64,000 nucleotides of DNA from Pseudomonadota bacterium (GCA_021847105.1 JAJZUT010000001.1:62001-126000), one strand, 5' to 3'; positions 21,068 through 31,088 are shown, numbered from the stretch's first letter. Notes: a model not told the origin generated them from the sequence alone. Program-made: numbers and translations.

Positions 21068-22327
21068 ATGCGATTATACGCGGCCATGGCGTCGAAACAG
21101 ATTCGCTGTGCCCGCCTTCTACTGGCGGGCGGGATACCGGCTCTCCTGGCGGCTTGCTCGGCCATGCACGGCGCGAGCCGGCCGGCTGTGAGCACTCCAC
21201 CCCCTGCAAGCGCGCCCCCGGCGGCTGTCGCAGCACCCGCCCCGGCAGAGCCGGCAAGCGTCGCGAGCACCGCATCGACCCCGATCGTGCGCCGCAGTGC
21301 CCCCATGACCTACACGGTCAAGCCGGGCGATACGCTCTGGGGCATCGCCTCCAAATTTCTGCGTAACCCCTGGGACTGGCCTGAAGTCTGGTACCTCAAT
21401 CCAAAGATCCGCAATCCGCACCTGATCTACCCAGGCGATGTGCTGGCGCTCGCCTATGGGCGTGACGGCAGGCCCTCGATACGGCTGCTGCGGGCGAGCC
21501 CGCTGCGCGCGCAGGTGGCACAGGAGCCCACCGTGCGGCTCACGCCGCAACTGAGCAGCACGCCGATTACCGCCGCCATACCGACCATCCCGTATTCGGC
21601 CATCGCCCCGTTTCTCGCCCGCCCGGTAGTGCTCAGCGCCGGACAAATTCGCCGCGCCCCGCATGTAGTCGCCTTCCGCGACCAGGCACAGATCGCCGGC
21701 ACCGGCACAGTTGCATACGTCAGCAGCCTCGGCCGGCATCCGCACAGCCGCTACAGTGTGATTCACGTTGGCCACAAGCTGCGTGAGCCCGGGGATCTGG
21801 GCTTCGGCCACGTCTACGGTTATCTGGGCAGCTATACGGCGACCGCGGTGATCACTGCCGATGGTCCCCCGGCCACCGCGGTGCTGTCGGACTCCGCGCG
21901 GGAGACCTTCCGCGGCGATCGCCTAGTTGCCTCGGACCGAACGGCCCCGCTCACCATGGAACCACGCGCGCCGTCGCACCCAGTACACGGCAAGATCATC
22001 TGGGTCGTCGGTGGCACCGGTGGTGCGGACCTCGCCGGGCAGTACGACATCGTGGTCCTCGATCGCGGCAGCCACGCCGGTCTCACACCTGGAGACGTAC
22101 TGGCAGTCGACCACCACGGCTCGGTGGTGCATGACACCCATGGCGCGTTCGCCTGGCTGATCCGATCCTTCGGCTCCTCGGGCCGTGCTTTTGCACCGCG
22201 CGTGAAACTACCCGATTATCGCGCCGGCACGCTCCTGGTCTTCAAGACTTACCGCGACCTGTCGTTCGCACTAGTGGTGGCTGCCTCGACCACGATCGCA
22301 AACGGCGACGTCGTGCACAATCCCTAG
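21068..22327 (+). CDS. LysM-domain lipoprotein
   Basis: A 419-residue peptidoglycan-associated lipoprotein. The signal region ends in the lipobox LLAAC, followed by a Pro/Ala-rich linker. A LysM domain at about residues 80-130 reads TYTVKPGDTLWGIASKFL, then WPEVWYLNPKIRNPHLIYPGDVL. The remaining 280 residues resemble the C-terminal part of proteins always found divergent from def. The ATG at 21068 has a GGGGG ribosome site seven bases upstream; 21086 is an alternative. In relatives this gene is followed by dprA, which is not intact here. Confidence 0.9.
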   Translation: MRLYAAMASKQIRCARLLLAGGIPALLAACSAMHGASRPAVSTPPPASAPPAAVAAPAPAEPASVASTASTPIVRRSAPMTYTVKPGDTLWGIASKFLRNPWDWPEVWYLNPKIRNPHLIYPGDVLALAYGRDGRPSIRLLRASPLRAQVAQEPTVRLTPQLSSTPITAAIPTIPYSAIAPFLARPVVLSAGQIRRAPHVVAFRDQAQIAGTGTVAYVSSLGRHPHSRYSVIHVGHKLREPGDLGFGHVYGYLGSYTATAVITADGPPATAVLSDSARETFRGDRLVASDRTAPLTMEPRAPSHPVHGKIIWVVGGTGGADLAGQYDIVVLDRGSHAGLTPGDVLAVDHHGSVVHDTHGAFAWLIRSFGSSGRAFAPRVKLPDYRAGTLLVFKTYRDLSFALVVAASTTIANGDVVHNP

Positions 22328-22381
22328 GCCCCCCCTGGAGAGGCAGGGTGGGCGGCGTTCGCCCATGGAATCGCGCGCGAC

Positions 22382-23248
22382 TTAGCCGGCAGGTGTGGCG
22401 CGTCCGGCGAGTGCGGTGAGCACCGGCGCCGTCAGCGGCCGCACCCCGCGCCACAGACGGAACGATTCGGCCGCCTGCTCGACGAGCATGCCCCACCCCG
22501 GTACAGCTCGGCGACAGCCCAGTTCGCGCGCCCAGTTCACGAACGGCGTATCGCCCCGGCCATAAGCCATGTCGTAGCAGAACGTGTCGGCGCGAAATAC
22601 GCCGGCGGGCACCTCGGGCAGCGCCCCAGTGAGGCTCGCCGAGGTCGCATTGACAATCAGGTCGAACGACTGAGCATCGAGATCGCCGAAGCCGCACCCC
22701 TGCACTTCGCCCAGGCCCGCGAACACCGCCGCCAGCGCAGCGGCCCTCTCGGCAGTCCGGTTGGTGATCACGATGCGCTGCGGTCTGAGCGCGAGCAGCG
22801 GTGCGATCACCCCGCGCGCCGCCCCACCGGCGCCAATGAGCAGAATGCTGCGCTGGGTCACTGGCATGCCGAGGTTTACGGTCAGATCCTGCACCAGCCC
22901 GGCCCCATCGGTGTTATCACCGAGCAGCGTACCGTCGCGGCGAGCTGCGAGCGTATTGACCGCACCGGCGAGGCGCGCCCGCTCGGTGAGTTCACTGGCC
23001 AGCGCCGCCGCACGGACCTTGTGTGGCAGCGTCACGTTCACTCCCCGCCCGCCGCCTGCAAAGAATCCACGCACGCGTTCGGCGAACTGCTCGGGCTCCA
23101 CGTCCATCAGCCGGTAGGTCAGCGACTGTCCGGTCTGACGGGCAAACAGGGAATGAATGAAAGGCGAAAGACTGTGGGCGACCGGGTGGCCCACGACCGC
23201 ATACTGATCCGCGCTCCCATCCATGTCGTAATTTTGCGCCCGACCCAT
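22382..23248 (-). CDS. aroE: Shikimate dehydrogenase (NADP+)
   Basis: A 288-residue oxidoreductase that reduces 3-dehydroshikimate in aromatic amino acid synthesis. It has the substrate motif YAVVGHPVAHSLSP, the catalytic Lys in NVTLPHK, the Asp of GDNTDG, the NADP loop LIGAGGAARGV with NRT, and a C-terminal GMLVEQAAESFRLWRG. A start at 23224 (MDGSADQ) is also possible. It lies 7 bp after rlmJ on the same strand, so the two form an operon placed inside the otherwise conserved LysM-dprA-smg-topA order. Confidence 0.95.
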   Translation of the reverse strand: MGRAQNYDMDGSADQYAVVGHPVAHSLSPFIHSLFARQTGQSLTYRLMDVEPEQFAERVRGFFAGGGRGVNVTLPHKVRAAALASELTERARLAGAVNTLAARRDGTLLGDNTDGAGLVQDLTVNLGMPVTQRSILLIGAGGAARGVIAPLLALRPQRIVITNRTAERAAALAAVFAGLGEVQGCGFGDLDAQSFDLIVNATSASLTGALPEVPAGVFRADTFCYDMAYGRGDTPFVNWARELGCRRAVPGWGMLVEQAAESFRLWRGVRPLTAPVLTALAGRATPAG

Positions 23249-23255
23249 GCCCGTG

Positions 23256-24095
23256 TCACGCCAGCGGCAGGGAGCGGACCGCGCTGCCGCTGGCCGGGCC
23301 GCCCCCCAGACGCAGGCGCAGTTCATCGAGCCACGCCCGCATGCGTTCGTCGAGTTGGTAGGGGGGATTGACGATCAACATAGCCGAGCCATTGAGTGCC
23401 ACCCGCGAATCGCGCGGATGCAGCCACAGTTCAGCGACCAGCGCCGGGCGCCCGATGACGCGAGCCACACCAGCCAGCCAGCGCTCCGTGTCGCGCGAGT
23501 CCTTCACCGGATACCAGATCGCCAGCACCCCGGTCGGAAAGCGCCGCATTGCCTCCTCGACCGCACCCCTCGCCCGCTCGAAATCACCGCGGGTATTCTC
23601 GTAGGGTGGATCGATCAGCGTGAGCGCACGGCGCTCCGGAGGCGGCAAAGCAGCCCGCAACCGCTCGAAGCCATCGCCAGTCTCGACCCGCACCCGTGCA
23701 GGGCCGGCGGACCGCAAAGCGTGGCGCAACGCCCGCGCCTCTTCGGTCAGAGCCTCGACGAACACGCCGCGGTCCTGAGGGCGCAGCACACGGGCCGCCA
23801 GCCAGGGCGAGCCGGGGTACAGAACGGGCGAATTTGCACTGCGGCGCAACTGGGCGACGTGCTCCAGATACTCGCGGAGCTCGGGCGCGCGGCACATCGC
23901 GCCCGCCAGCGCCGAGAACCCGGCTTTAGACTCGGCAGCCGAATTGGCCAGATCGTAGAGGCCCCGCCCGGCATGGGTCTCAAAATAAAGCAAGCCCTTG
24001 TCCTTGCGCTGCAGCGCTGCCAGCAGCGCCAGGAGAGTCACGTGCTTGTGCACGTCGGCAAAATTGCCCGCGTGATGCGCATGCCGGTACTTCAT
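23256..24095 (-). CDS. rlmJ: 23S rRNA (adenine-2030 N6)-methyltransferase
   Basis: A 279-residue methyltransferase of the RlmJ family. It starts MKYRHAHHAGNFADVHKH, the diagnostic N-terminus, has the GLLYFETHAGRGLYDL SAM-binding region and the LTLIDPPYE catalytic motif (DPPY), and ends with a conserved region containing MLIVNPPYQLDERM. The ATG at 24095 is chosen on this signature over an open frame to 24161. It leads the rlmJ-aroE pair. Confidence 0.95.
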   Translation of the reverse strand: MKYRHAHHAGNFADVHKHVTLLALLAALQRKDKGLLYFETHAGRGLYDLANSAAESKAGFSALAGAMCRAPELREYLEHVAQLRRSANSPVLYPGSPWLAARVLRPQDRGVFVEALTEEARALRHALRSAGPARVRVETGDGFERLRAALPPPERRALTLIDPPYENTRGDFERARGAVEEAMRRFPTGVLAIWYPVKDSRDTERWLAGVARVIGRPALVAELWLHPRDSRVALNGSAMLIVNPPYQLDERMRAWLDELRLRLGGGPASGSAVRSLPLA

Positions 24096-24336
24096 GCGCC
24101 GGGACAGTAGCAAAGTCGCGCCGACCCCGCGCAGAGGCAGCACGACAGGCGCGCCCGGCACCCCTGAACCGCGGGGACATAATGCTCAGGTAAAGTTAAA
24201 GCCATAGGCCCGCACCCCATGGCTGTCCGGCCATGGGTTGAGATTCGCCGACGCAAGCGGTTACCGCGACAGCTGTCTGAGCCCCCCGCGGTCGCTCATG
24301 AGCTATTTTAATTCGTAAAATCATATGGTTATGTAA

Positions 24337-24513
24337 ATTCCAGTCGGGACGGCATTGGACAAGGAATATGAAATGCTGTTAGATGCCTTCGGTTTTGAGC
24401 CTGAGACCCTCGACACTGTCGCGACCCGTTCAGGCTGCCGCGGCGAGGATATCGCCTCGATTGCGCTGATTCCGGTGACTGCAGGGGGCAGCGCACCGCA
24501 TTCCTCGGCCTGA
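24337..24513 (+). pseudogene. dprA: Remnant of dprA (C-terminal winged-helix domain)
   Basis: A 58-codon open stretch following an in-frame TAA (24334) reads EYEMLLDAFGFEPETLDTV then ATRSGCRGEDIAS before a TGA. This resembles the C-terminal winged helix of DprA/Smf (pattern LL..lG..P...DTL..RSGL....LSS), then diverges where MLLxLEL would be expected. There is no upstream Rossmann domain: 240 bp of noncoding sequence and then rlmJ precede it. The position, immediately before smg-topA, is exactly where dprA sits in related genomes. It is most likely a decayed end of dprA. A small novel protein is possible but there is no ribosome site. Confidence 0.7.
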
Positions 24514-24547
24514 CGGCCGGACCGACTCGCACTGACTGCTTGATTCA

Positions 24548-25033
24548 ATGACAACCGGCTGCGTTCTCGACGTACTGATCTACGTTTACGACCATTACAT
24601 GCTGTCGGACCCGGCAGAAATTCCGGCCAGCCGGCAGATATTCTCCGCGCTGGCCCGCAGGGGCTTCACCCAGGCCGAGGTCGCCCAGGCAATGGAATGG
24701 TTGTCCGTCCTCGCCGCGCACCGCGAACGGACGCCGGTGCTCGCGCCCTCGAGCCGTCCGCGGCCGGTTCGAGTCTTCAGCGACGGGGAGCTGTGGCGCC
24801 TGTCGGGCGAGTGCCGGGACTTCCTCACCCGGCTGGACCGTGACGGCGTGCTGACGAGCGAGCAGCGCGAACTCGTCATCGAGCGCACCCTGGCGCTTGA
24901 TGTCGCCGAGCCAACGCTGGATCAGCTCAAATGGGTCGTGCTCCTGGCGCTGTCCGTGCAGCCCGCGGAGGACGCCGCGTTCGCCCGCTTCGAGGCGCTG
25001 ATGGCGAGCGAACGCAATCTCGCCCGTCACTGA
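24548..25033 (+). CDS. smg: Smg / DUF494 family protein
   Basis: A 161-residue acidic cytoplasmic protein of the DUF494 (Smg) family. It has the conserved N-terminus VLDVLIYVYDHYM, the central segment RVFSDGELWRLSGECRDFL and the C-terminal LDQLKWVVLLALSVQP. The molecular role is not established. It is encoded just before topA, as in most gammaproteobacteria, 16 bp upstream of the topA start, so the two are probably cotranscribed. Confidence 0.92.
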   Translation: MTTGCVLDVLIYVYDHYMLSDPAEIPASRQIFSALARRGFTQAEVAQAMEWLSVLAAHRERTPVLAPSSRPRPVRVFSDGELWRLSGECRDFLTRLDRDGVLTSEQRELVIERTLALDVAEPTLDQLKWVVLLALSVQPAEDAAFARFEALMASERNLARH

Positions 25034-25049
25034 TCGGACACAAAGAGAC

Positions 25050-27626
25050 ATGGCTGAGAATCTGGTTGTCGTCGAGTCGCCCGCCAAGGCGAAGACCATC
25101 AAGAAATACCTGGGCAAAGATTTCGAGGTGCTGGCCTCCTACGGCCACGTCAGAGACCTGGTTCCCAAGGAAGGCGCCGTGGATCCGGAGCACGGCTACA
25201 CCATGCGCTATCAGGTGCTCGAGAAGAACGAGCGCCATGTAGAGAGCATCGCGCGCGGCCTGAAGAAATCGAAGGCACTGTACCTGGCGACCGACCCGGA
25301 CCGCGAAGGCGAGGCCATCGCCTGGCACCTGAAGGAGATTTTGCGCGAACGTGGCGAGCTCGATGGCAAGACCGTGCACCGCGTGGTCTTCTACGAAATC
25401 ACCCGCAACGCGATCCGCGACGCGGTGTCGCATCCGCGCGATCTGTCGCTCGATTTGGTCAACGCGCAACAAGCACGGCGCGCGCTCGATTATCTCGTCG
25501 GCTTCAACCTCTCGCCGCTGCTGTGGAAAAAGGTTCGGCGCGGGCTGTCCGCCGGCCGGGTGCAGAGCCCCGCGTTGCGCATGATTTGCGAGCGCGAGGC
25601 GGAGATCGAAGCGTTCATCGCGCGTGAATATTGGACGCTCGAGGGCGAGGGGGCGAGCACCGGCGGCGTGGCGCGCACGCCCTTTCCGCTGAAGCTGCTC
25701 GAGTATCAGGGCCGCAGAGTCGAGCAGTTCTCCTTCACCGACACCGCCGCGGCGCACGAAGTGCAGCACGCGTTGCAGCAGGCCGCCGGCGCCCGCGGCG
25801 ACGGCGAGCGGTTCGAGACGCCCGGTGAGCTGCGGGTGCTCGCGGTGGACCGCAAGCAGCGCCGCCGCAGCCCGGCGCCGCCCTTTACGACCTCGACGCT
25901 GCAGCAGGAGGCTGCACGCAAGCTCGGCTTCAATGCCCGGCGCACCATGCGCTTGGCGCAGCAGCTCTACGAAGGTGTCGACCTCGGCGAAGGCAACATC
26001 GGCCTGATCACCTACATGCGCACCGATTCGGTCTCGCTGGCGCAGGAAGCGGTGCAGGAGATCCGCGCAGTCGCAACGCGTCTGTACGGCAAGGACGAGG
26101 TCGCCGAGGAGCCGCGCATATTCAAGACCAAGTCGAAGAACGCCCAGGAGGCCCACGAGGCCATCCGGCCGACCTCAGCGGCAGTCACCCCCGCGGATGT
26201 CGAGGGCAAGATTGATCACGATCTGTATCGGCTATACGCGCTCATCTGGAAACGTGCAGTCGCTTCGCAGATGGCAGTCGCCGTGTTTGACACCGTCGCG
26301 GCCGACCTGCTCGCCGGTCCGGACGGACCGCAGCGGCATGTACTGCGGGCGAACGGCTCGACGCTGGTCAAACCGGGCTACATCTCCGTGTACCAGGAAG
26401 GCACGGATGACGCCAAAGCCGATGAGGAGGATCATGCGCTGCCGCCGCTGCAGGAAGGCGACCGGGTCGCCTTGCTTGCCCTGACTGCCGCGCAACACTT
26501 CACCGAACCGCCGCCGCGCTACAGCGAAGCGTCGCTCGTCAAGGCGCTCGAGGAGCACGGCATCGGCCGCCCCTCGACCTACGCCACGATCATCTCGACT
26601 CTGCAGGACCGAGAGTACGTCGAGATGGACAACAGGCGCTTCATCCCGACAGACATCGGCAAGATCGTCAACCGCTTCCTGACCGATCACTTCCACCGCT
26701 ACGTGGAATACGGCTTCACCGCCGACATGGAAGATGAACTGGATGCGGTTTCACGCGGCGAGGAGACCTGGACAGCTCCGCTTGAGAAATTCTGGAAGCC
26801 GTTTATTCATCAGGTCGAACAGACCGAAAAGAACGTCACGCGCGAGCAGGTTGCGCAAGCGCGTGAGCTCGGCGTCGATGCGGCTAGCGGCAAGCCGGTG
26901 AGCGTGCGCATGGGACGGTTCGGACCATTCGTGCAAATCGGCACCAAGGACGACGCCGAGAAGCCTCGCTTCGCGGGACTGCGCCCGGGACAGAAGATGG
27001 ATTCGATCACCCTCGCCGAAGCGATGGAGCTGTTCAAGCTGCCGCGGGCCCTGGGGGAAACCGCCGAAGGGGAGAGCATCGTCGCGAACATCGGCCGCTT
27101 CGGGCCGTACGTGAAATACGGCAGCAAATACGTCTCGCTGAAAGAAGACGATCCGTACACGGTCAGCCTCGAGCGCGCGCTCGAGGTCATTCGCCTGAAG
27201 CAGGAGGCGGACGCGAACCGCATCATCAACGACTTCGGCGTCGATAACATCCAGGTGCTCAACGGCCGCTACGGCCCTTACGTCACTGACGGGACCCGCA
27301 ACGCCAAGATCCCCAAGGACCGCGAGCCGCGCTCGCTCACCCTGGAGGAATGCCGCACGCTGCTCGCCCAGGCCCCGCCACGCGGACGGGGTCGGTTCGG
27401 TCGGGGCGCGAAGGGTGCCGGCCGTGGCAAACGCGCCGGCGCGGCTGTGCCGGCGACAACCGGGGCGCCAGCGGCCGATGGGGCAGTCGGCCAGACCCCC
27501 GCCAAACGAGCGCGAGCCAAAACGCCGGCCAAGAAGGCCGCGGGCGCCAAGACGCGCACCCGCGCGCCAGCCAAGCGCACCGCCGGCGCGGTGAAAAAAT
27601 CCACTCGGACCCGCGCCGCCAAGTAA
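25050..27626 (+). CDS. topA: DNA topoisomerase I with basic C-terminal tail
   Basis: An 858-residue type IA topoisomerase that relaxes negative supercoils. The Toprim domain starts at NLVVVESPAKAKTIKKYLG, with DPDREGEAIAWHL near residue 85. The catalytic Tyr322 lies in ITYMRTDSVSL. After the core come GRFGPFVQIG, GRFGPYVKYG and GRYGPYVTDG repeats (Toprim_Crpt type) in place of the E. coli-style Cys4 zinc fingers, which are absent. The last 80 residues are Lys/Arg/Ala-rich (PAKRARAKTPAKKA and similar). Such tails are known to aid strand passage in some TopA proteins. Confidence 0.96.
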   Translation: MAENLVVVESPAKAKTIKKYLGKDFEVLASYGHVRDLVPKEGAVDPEHGYTMRYQVLEKNERHVESIARGLKKSKALYLATDPDREGEAIAWHLKEILRERGELDGKTVHRVVFYEITRNAIRDAVSHPRDLSLDLVNAQQARRALDYLVGFNLSPLLWKKVRRGLSAGRVQSPALRMICEREAEIEAFIAREYWTLEGEGASTGGVARTPFPLKLLEYQGRRVEQFSFTDTAAAHEVQHALQQAAGARGDGERFETPGELRVLAVDRKQRRRSPAPPFTTSTLQQEAARKLGFNARRTMRLAQQLYEGVDLGEGNIGLITYMRTDSVSLAQEAVQEIRAVATRLYGKDEVAEEPRIFKTKSKNAQEAHEAIRPTSAAVTPADVEGKIDHDLYRLYALIWKRAVASQMAVAVFDTVAADLLAGPDGPQRHVLRANGSTLVKPGYISVYQEGTDDAKADEEDHALPPLQEGDRVALLALTAAQHFTEPPPRYSEASLVKALEEHGIGRPSTYATIISTLQDREYVEMDNRRFIPTDIGKIVNRFLTDHFHRYVEYGFTADMEDELDAVSRGEETWTAPLEKFWKPFIHQVEQTEKNVTREQVAQARELGVDAASGKPVSVRMGRFGPFVQIGTKDDAEKPRFAGLRPGQKMDSITLAEAMELFKLPRALGETAEGESIVANIGRFGPYVKYGSKYVSLKEDDPYTVSLERALEVIRLKQEADANRIINDFGVDNIQVLNGRYGPYVTDGTRNAKIPKDREPRSLTLEECRTLLAQAPPRGRGRFGRGAKGAGRGKRAGAAVPATTGAPAADGAVGQTPAKRARAKTPAKKAAGAKTRTRAPAKRTAGAVKKSTRTRAAK

Positions 27627-27655
27627 CGCGGCGCTGACCACCTGGCAGGCAGATC

Positions 27656-29002
27656 TTGAACACATTCGATCTCATCGTGATCGGCGGGGGCAGCGGCGGC
27701 CTGGCCGCCGCCCAACGCGCCGCGGAATACGGCGCGAAAGTGGCGCTGATCGAGTCTCACCGCCTCGGTGGCACCTGCGTGAACGTCGGATGCGTGCCCA
27801 AGAAGGTTATGTGGTACGCGGCGGACCTCGCCGAAGGGATGCGCGAGGCGAGTGGCTACGGCTTCGCGCTCAGTGCGCACGAGCATGATTGGCGGCAGCT
27901 GAAGGGCAAGCGCGACGCCTACATTGAGCGGCTGAACGGTATCTACGCGAACAATCTCGCCAAGCGCGGCGTCACGCTCTTGCGCGGACGGGCTGCGTTC
28001 GCGGACCGCCGGACGGTGACGGTCGATAGCGCCCGGCTCAGCGCCCCACACATCATCATTGCCACGGGCGGTCGAGCCGTGGTGCCACCGATTCCCAGCG
28101 CTGGACTCGGCATCACATCGGACGGATTCTTCGAACTCGAGCAGCGTCCGCAACGGGTGGCTGTGGTCGGCAGCGGTTACATCGCGGTGGAGCTGGCTGG
28201 CATCTTCGCCGCCCTCGGCTCGAGCACTGCACTGGTGCTGCGTACCGCGACGGCCCTGAAGCAATTCGACGCCATGCTCGGGGAATCGATGTTGAAGATC
28301 CTCGCCGAGGAAGGCGTCACGATCCACACACACGCCGTCCCGGCCGCGCTCGAGGGTGCAGCAGGCAACATGACGCTCGCCACCGATGACGGCCGCCGGC
28401 TGGGCCCGTTTGACTGCGTGCTCTGGGCGGTCGGCCGCGCGAGCGCGGTCGCCGGATTGAACCTGTCAGAGGCCGGCGTGAGCTGCGACGCAGACGGGTT
28501 CATCCAGACCGACAAGTATCAGCTGACCAGCACCGCCGGCATTTACGCCATTGGCGATGTGACCGGCAGAGCCCAGCTGACGCCGGTGGCCATTGCCGCG
28601 GGTCGGCGCCTCAGCGACCGGCTGTTCGGCGCGCAGGCCGACCGGCACCTGGACTATCACAACATCCCAACCGTCGTATTCGGGCATCCGCCGATCGGCA
28701 CGGTCGGGCTGACCGAGCAGCAGGCACGCGAGAACTACGGGGACCACAACGTCACCGTGTTCAAATCGAGTTTTGTGCCAATGTACTACGCCATGACGGA
28801 GCACAAGCCGCGTTGCGATATGAAGCTGGTGACCGTCGGCCCCGAGAAGCGGGTGGCCGGAGTGCACGTCATCGGCCCCGGTGCCGATGAGATGATGCAA
28901 GGTTTCGCGGTCGCGGTGCGCATGGGCGCGACCAAGGCCGATTTCGATGACACGGTCGCGATCCACCCGACCAGTGCCGAAGAGTTGGTGACGATGCGCT
29001 AA
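27656..29002 (+). CDS. gor: Glutathione-disulfide reductase
   Basis: A 448-residue FAD/NADPH oxidoreductase that regenerates glutathione. It has the FAD loop [21 protein letters not shown], the redox disulfide [13 protein letters not shown] (Cys41, Cys46), the NADPH loop [19 protein letters not shown], the second FAD site [15 protein letters not shown] and the catalytic His in [14 protein letters not shown]. It starts with TTG at 27656, since no ATG fits the family N-terminus [12 protein letters not shown]. It lies 29 bp after topA and depends on NADPH such as that made by the pnt enzyme. Confidence 0.95.
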   Translation: MNTFDLIVIGGGSGGLAAAQRAAEYGAKVALIESHRLGGTCVNVGCVPKKVMWYAADLAEGMREASGYGFALSAHEHDWRQLKGKRDAYIERLNGIYANNLAKRGVTLLRGRAAFADRRTVTVDSARLSAPHIIIATGGRAVVPPIPSAGLGITSDGFFELEQRPQRVAVVGSGYIAVELAGIFAALGSSTALVLRTATALKQFDAMLGESMLKILAEEGVTIHTHAVPAALEGAAGNMTLATDDGRRLGPFDCVLWAVGRASAVAGLNLSEAGVSCDADGFIQTDKYQLTSTAGIYAIGDVTGRAQLTPVAIAAGRRLSDRLFGAQADRHLDYHNIPTVVFGHPPIGTVGLTEQQARENYGDHNVTVFKSSFVPMYYAMTEHKPRCDMKLVTVGPEKRVAGVHVIGPGADEMMQGFAVAVRMGATKADFDDTVAIHPTSAEELVTMR

Positions 29003-29057
29003 GCGGCGGCCGAGGCACGGCAGTTGCGCCGCCGCGCAGCTCGGGCAGAATGCCGGC

Positions 29058-31088
29058 ATGGACAATCCACTGCTCGCCCAAGACCCGTTGCCCGACTTCC
29101 CGCACATTACGGCCGCCGATGTCGAGCCCGGCATCAGTGCGCTGCTCGGTTCGGCCCGCGCTGAGATCGAGACGATCGCCGCGTGCGAATCACCGTCGTT
29201 CGCGACCGTGGTTGAGCCGCTCGAAGCGTTGCATCATCGTGTCGCACGCGCCTGGTCGCCGGTGAGTCACCTCAACGCGGTGCTCAATTCCGACGCACTG
29301 CGGACCGCCTACAACGCTTGTTTGCCACTGCTGTCGGCCTACCAGACGGACCTCGCGCAAAACGAGCCGCTTTACCGGGCGTACCGCAACATCCTCGAGC
29401 ACGAGGGCGGCGCGCTCGACCCGGTCCGCCATCGCGTCGTGCAGCACGCGCTGCAGGAGTTCACGCTAGCCGGCGTTGGACTGCCACGTGCCGCCAAGGA
29501 ACACTTCAAGAAGGTGATGCTCGAGCTCACGCAGCTGCAATCGAAATTCGAAGAGAACGTGCTCGACGCGACCAATGCCTGGAGCCATCACCTCACCGAT
29601 CCGGCGCAGATTCGCGGCCTGAATGAGGTGATCGTGGAACAGGCTCGTCGCCGCGCCCACGAGCAACGCTTGGACGGCTGGCTGCTGACGCTGGAGCAGC
29701 CAACCTATGTCGCCGTGATGACCGACGCGCAGTCCGCTGAGCTGCGTCGCACGTTCTACACGGCTTGGTCCACGCGCGCCTCCGATCAAGGCCCCCACGC
29801 AGGCCGCTGGGACAACGCCCCGGTCATCGAACAGATCCTCGCCCGCCGGCACGAAGCGGCCCAGATCCTCGGCTTTGCAAACTTCGCCGACTACGCACTT
29901 GCCAAACGCATGGCGCGCACCCGCAGCGAAGTCATGGGCTTCCTCGAGGAGCTCGCACGCGCGGCACGTCCGGCGGCGGAAAGCGAGTTCGCCGAACTAC
30001 AAGCGTTCGCGGGTCAGCGACTCGACGCCTGGGACGTCGCGTATTACGCGGAACGGCTGCAGAAGCAACACCACGCGATTGCGCAGGAGGAACTGCGACC
30101 GTACTTCCCGCTGCCGAAGGTACTCGCCGGGCTGTTCGAAGTCGCCGAACGGCTCTTTGGGGTGAGCATCCGCGAACACTCCGGCGCGCCGGTCTGGCAC
30201 CCCGACGTGCGCTACTTCGAAATCCACAGCGCAGCAAAGCCGATCGGCAGCTTCTATCTGGACGCCTATGCGCGCTCGCACAAGCGCAGCGGGGCATGGA
30301 TGGACGAGTGCGTCGGTCGCAAGCATCTCACCAGCGGTGATGCGCTGCCGGTGGCGTACCTGGTGCTGAATATCCTGCCCCCGGGGGAGGACCGCCCGGC
30401 GCTCCTCACCCATGACGATGTCCTGACGCTGTTTCACGAGTTCGGGCACGGCCTGCATCACCTGCTCACCCGGGTCGATTTTCCAAGCCTCGCCGGAATC
30501 AATGGGGTCGCCTGGGACGCCGTCGAACTGCCGAGCCAGTTCATGGAAAACTACGCTTGGCACCCGGAGGTGCTCGGCCGGATCTCAGGGCATTACCGCA
30601 CCGGCGCACCGCTTCCGGCCGACATCCAGCAGCGACTGCGCGCAACCCGCAGCTTTCATGCGGGACTGCAGATGGTCCGTCAGCTCGAATTTGCGCTGTT
30701 CGATTTCCGCTTGCACGCCGAGTACGACCCGGCGCAGGGTGCGCGGCTGTTTGATTTTCTCGCTGAGGTGCGCCGGCAGGTGTCGGTGATTCCCGTGCCG
30801 CAGTGGAATCGCTTTCCGATGAGTTTCGGGCACATCTTCGCGGGCGGCTATGCGGCGGGTTACTACAGCTACAAATGGGCGGAGGTGCTGGCGGCGGACG
30901 CGTTCTCCGCGTTCGAGGAACATGGTGCGTTCGACCGCGCCACCGCCCAGCGTTATCTCGACGTCATTCTCTCCCAGGGCGGCAGCTGCGATCCGCTGGC
31001 GGCCTTCACCGCCTTTCGTGGGCGGCCACCCCAGGTGCACGCGCTGCTGCGACAACACGGCATCGCCTCCCCCGAGCCGGTAACGTGA
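29058..31088 (+). CDS. prlC: Oligopeptidase A (M3 family metallopeptidase)
   Basis: A 676-residue zinc peptidase degrading signal peptides and other short peptides in the cytoplasm. The active site is FHEFGHGLHHLLT (His460, Glu461, His464), with the third ligand in the following NGVAWDAVELPSQFMENY block. The C-terminus carries FGHIFAGGYAAGYYSYKWAEVLAADAF, typical of the OpdA group. The length matches E. coli PrlC. It stands in the same direction as gor, 55 bp downstream. Confidence 0.95.
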   Translation: MDNPLLAQDPLPDFPHITAADVEPGISALLGSARAEIETIAACESPSFATVVEPLEALHHRVARAWSPVSHLNAVLNSDALRTAYNACLPLLSAYQTDLAQNEPLYRAYRNILEHEGGALDPVRHRVVQHALQEFTLAGVGLPRAAKEHFKKVMLELTQLQSKFEENVLDATNAWSHHLTDPAQIRGLNEVIVEQARRRAHEQRLDGWLLTLEQPTYVAVMTDAQSAELRRTFYTAWSTRASDQGPHAGRWDNAPVIEQILARRHEAAQILGFANFADYALAKRMARTRSEVMGFLEELARAARPAAESEFAELQAFAGQRLDAWDVAYYAERLQKQHHAIAQEELRPYFPLPKVLAGLFEVAERLFGVSIREHSGAPVWHPDVRYFEIHSAAKPIGSFYLDAYARSHKRSGAWMDECVGRKHLTSGDALPVAYLVLNILPPGEDRPALLTHDDVLTLFHEFGHGLHHLLTRVDFPSLAGINGVAWDAVELPSQFMENYAWHPEVLGRISGHYRTGAPLPADIQQRLRATRSFHAGLQMVRQLEFALFDFRLHAEYDPAQGARLFDFLAEVRRQVSVIPVPQWNRFPMSFGHIFAGGYAAGYYSYKWAEVLAADAFSAFEEHGAFDRATAQRYLDVILSQGGSCDPLAAFTAFRGRPPQVHALLRQHGIASPEPVT

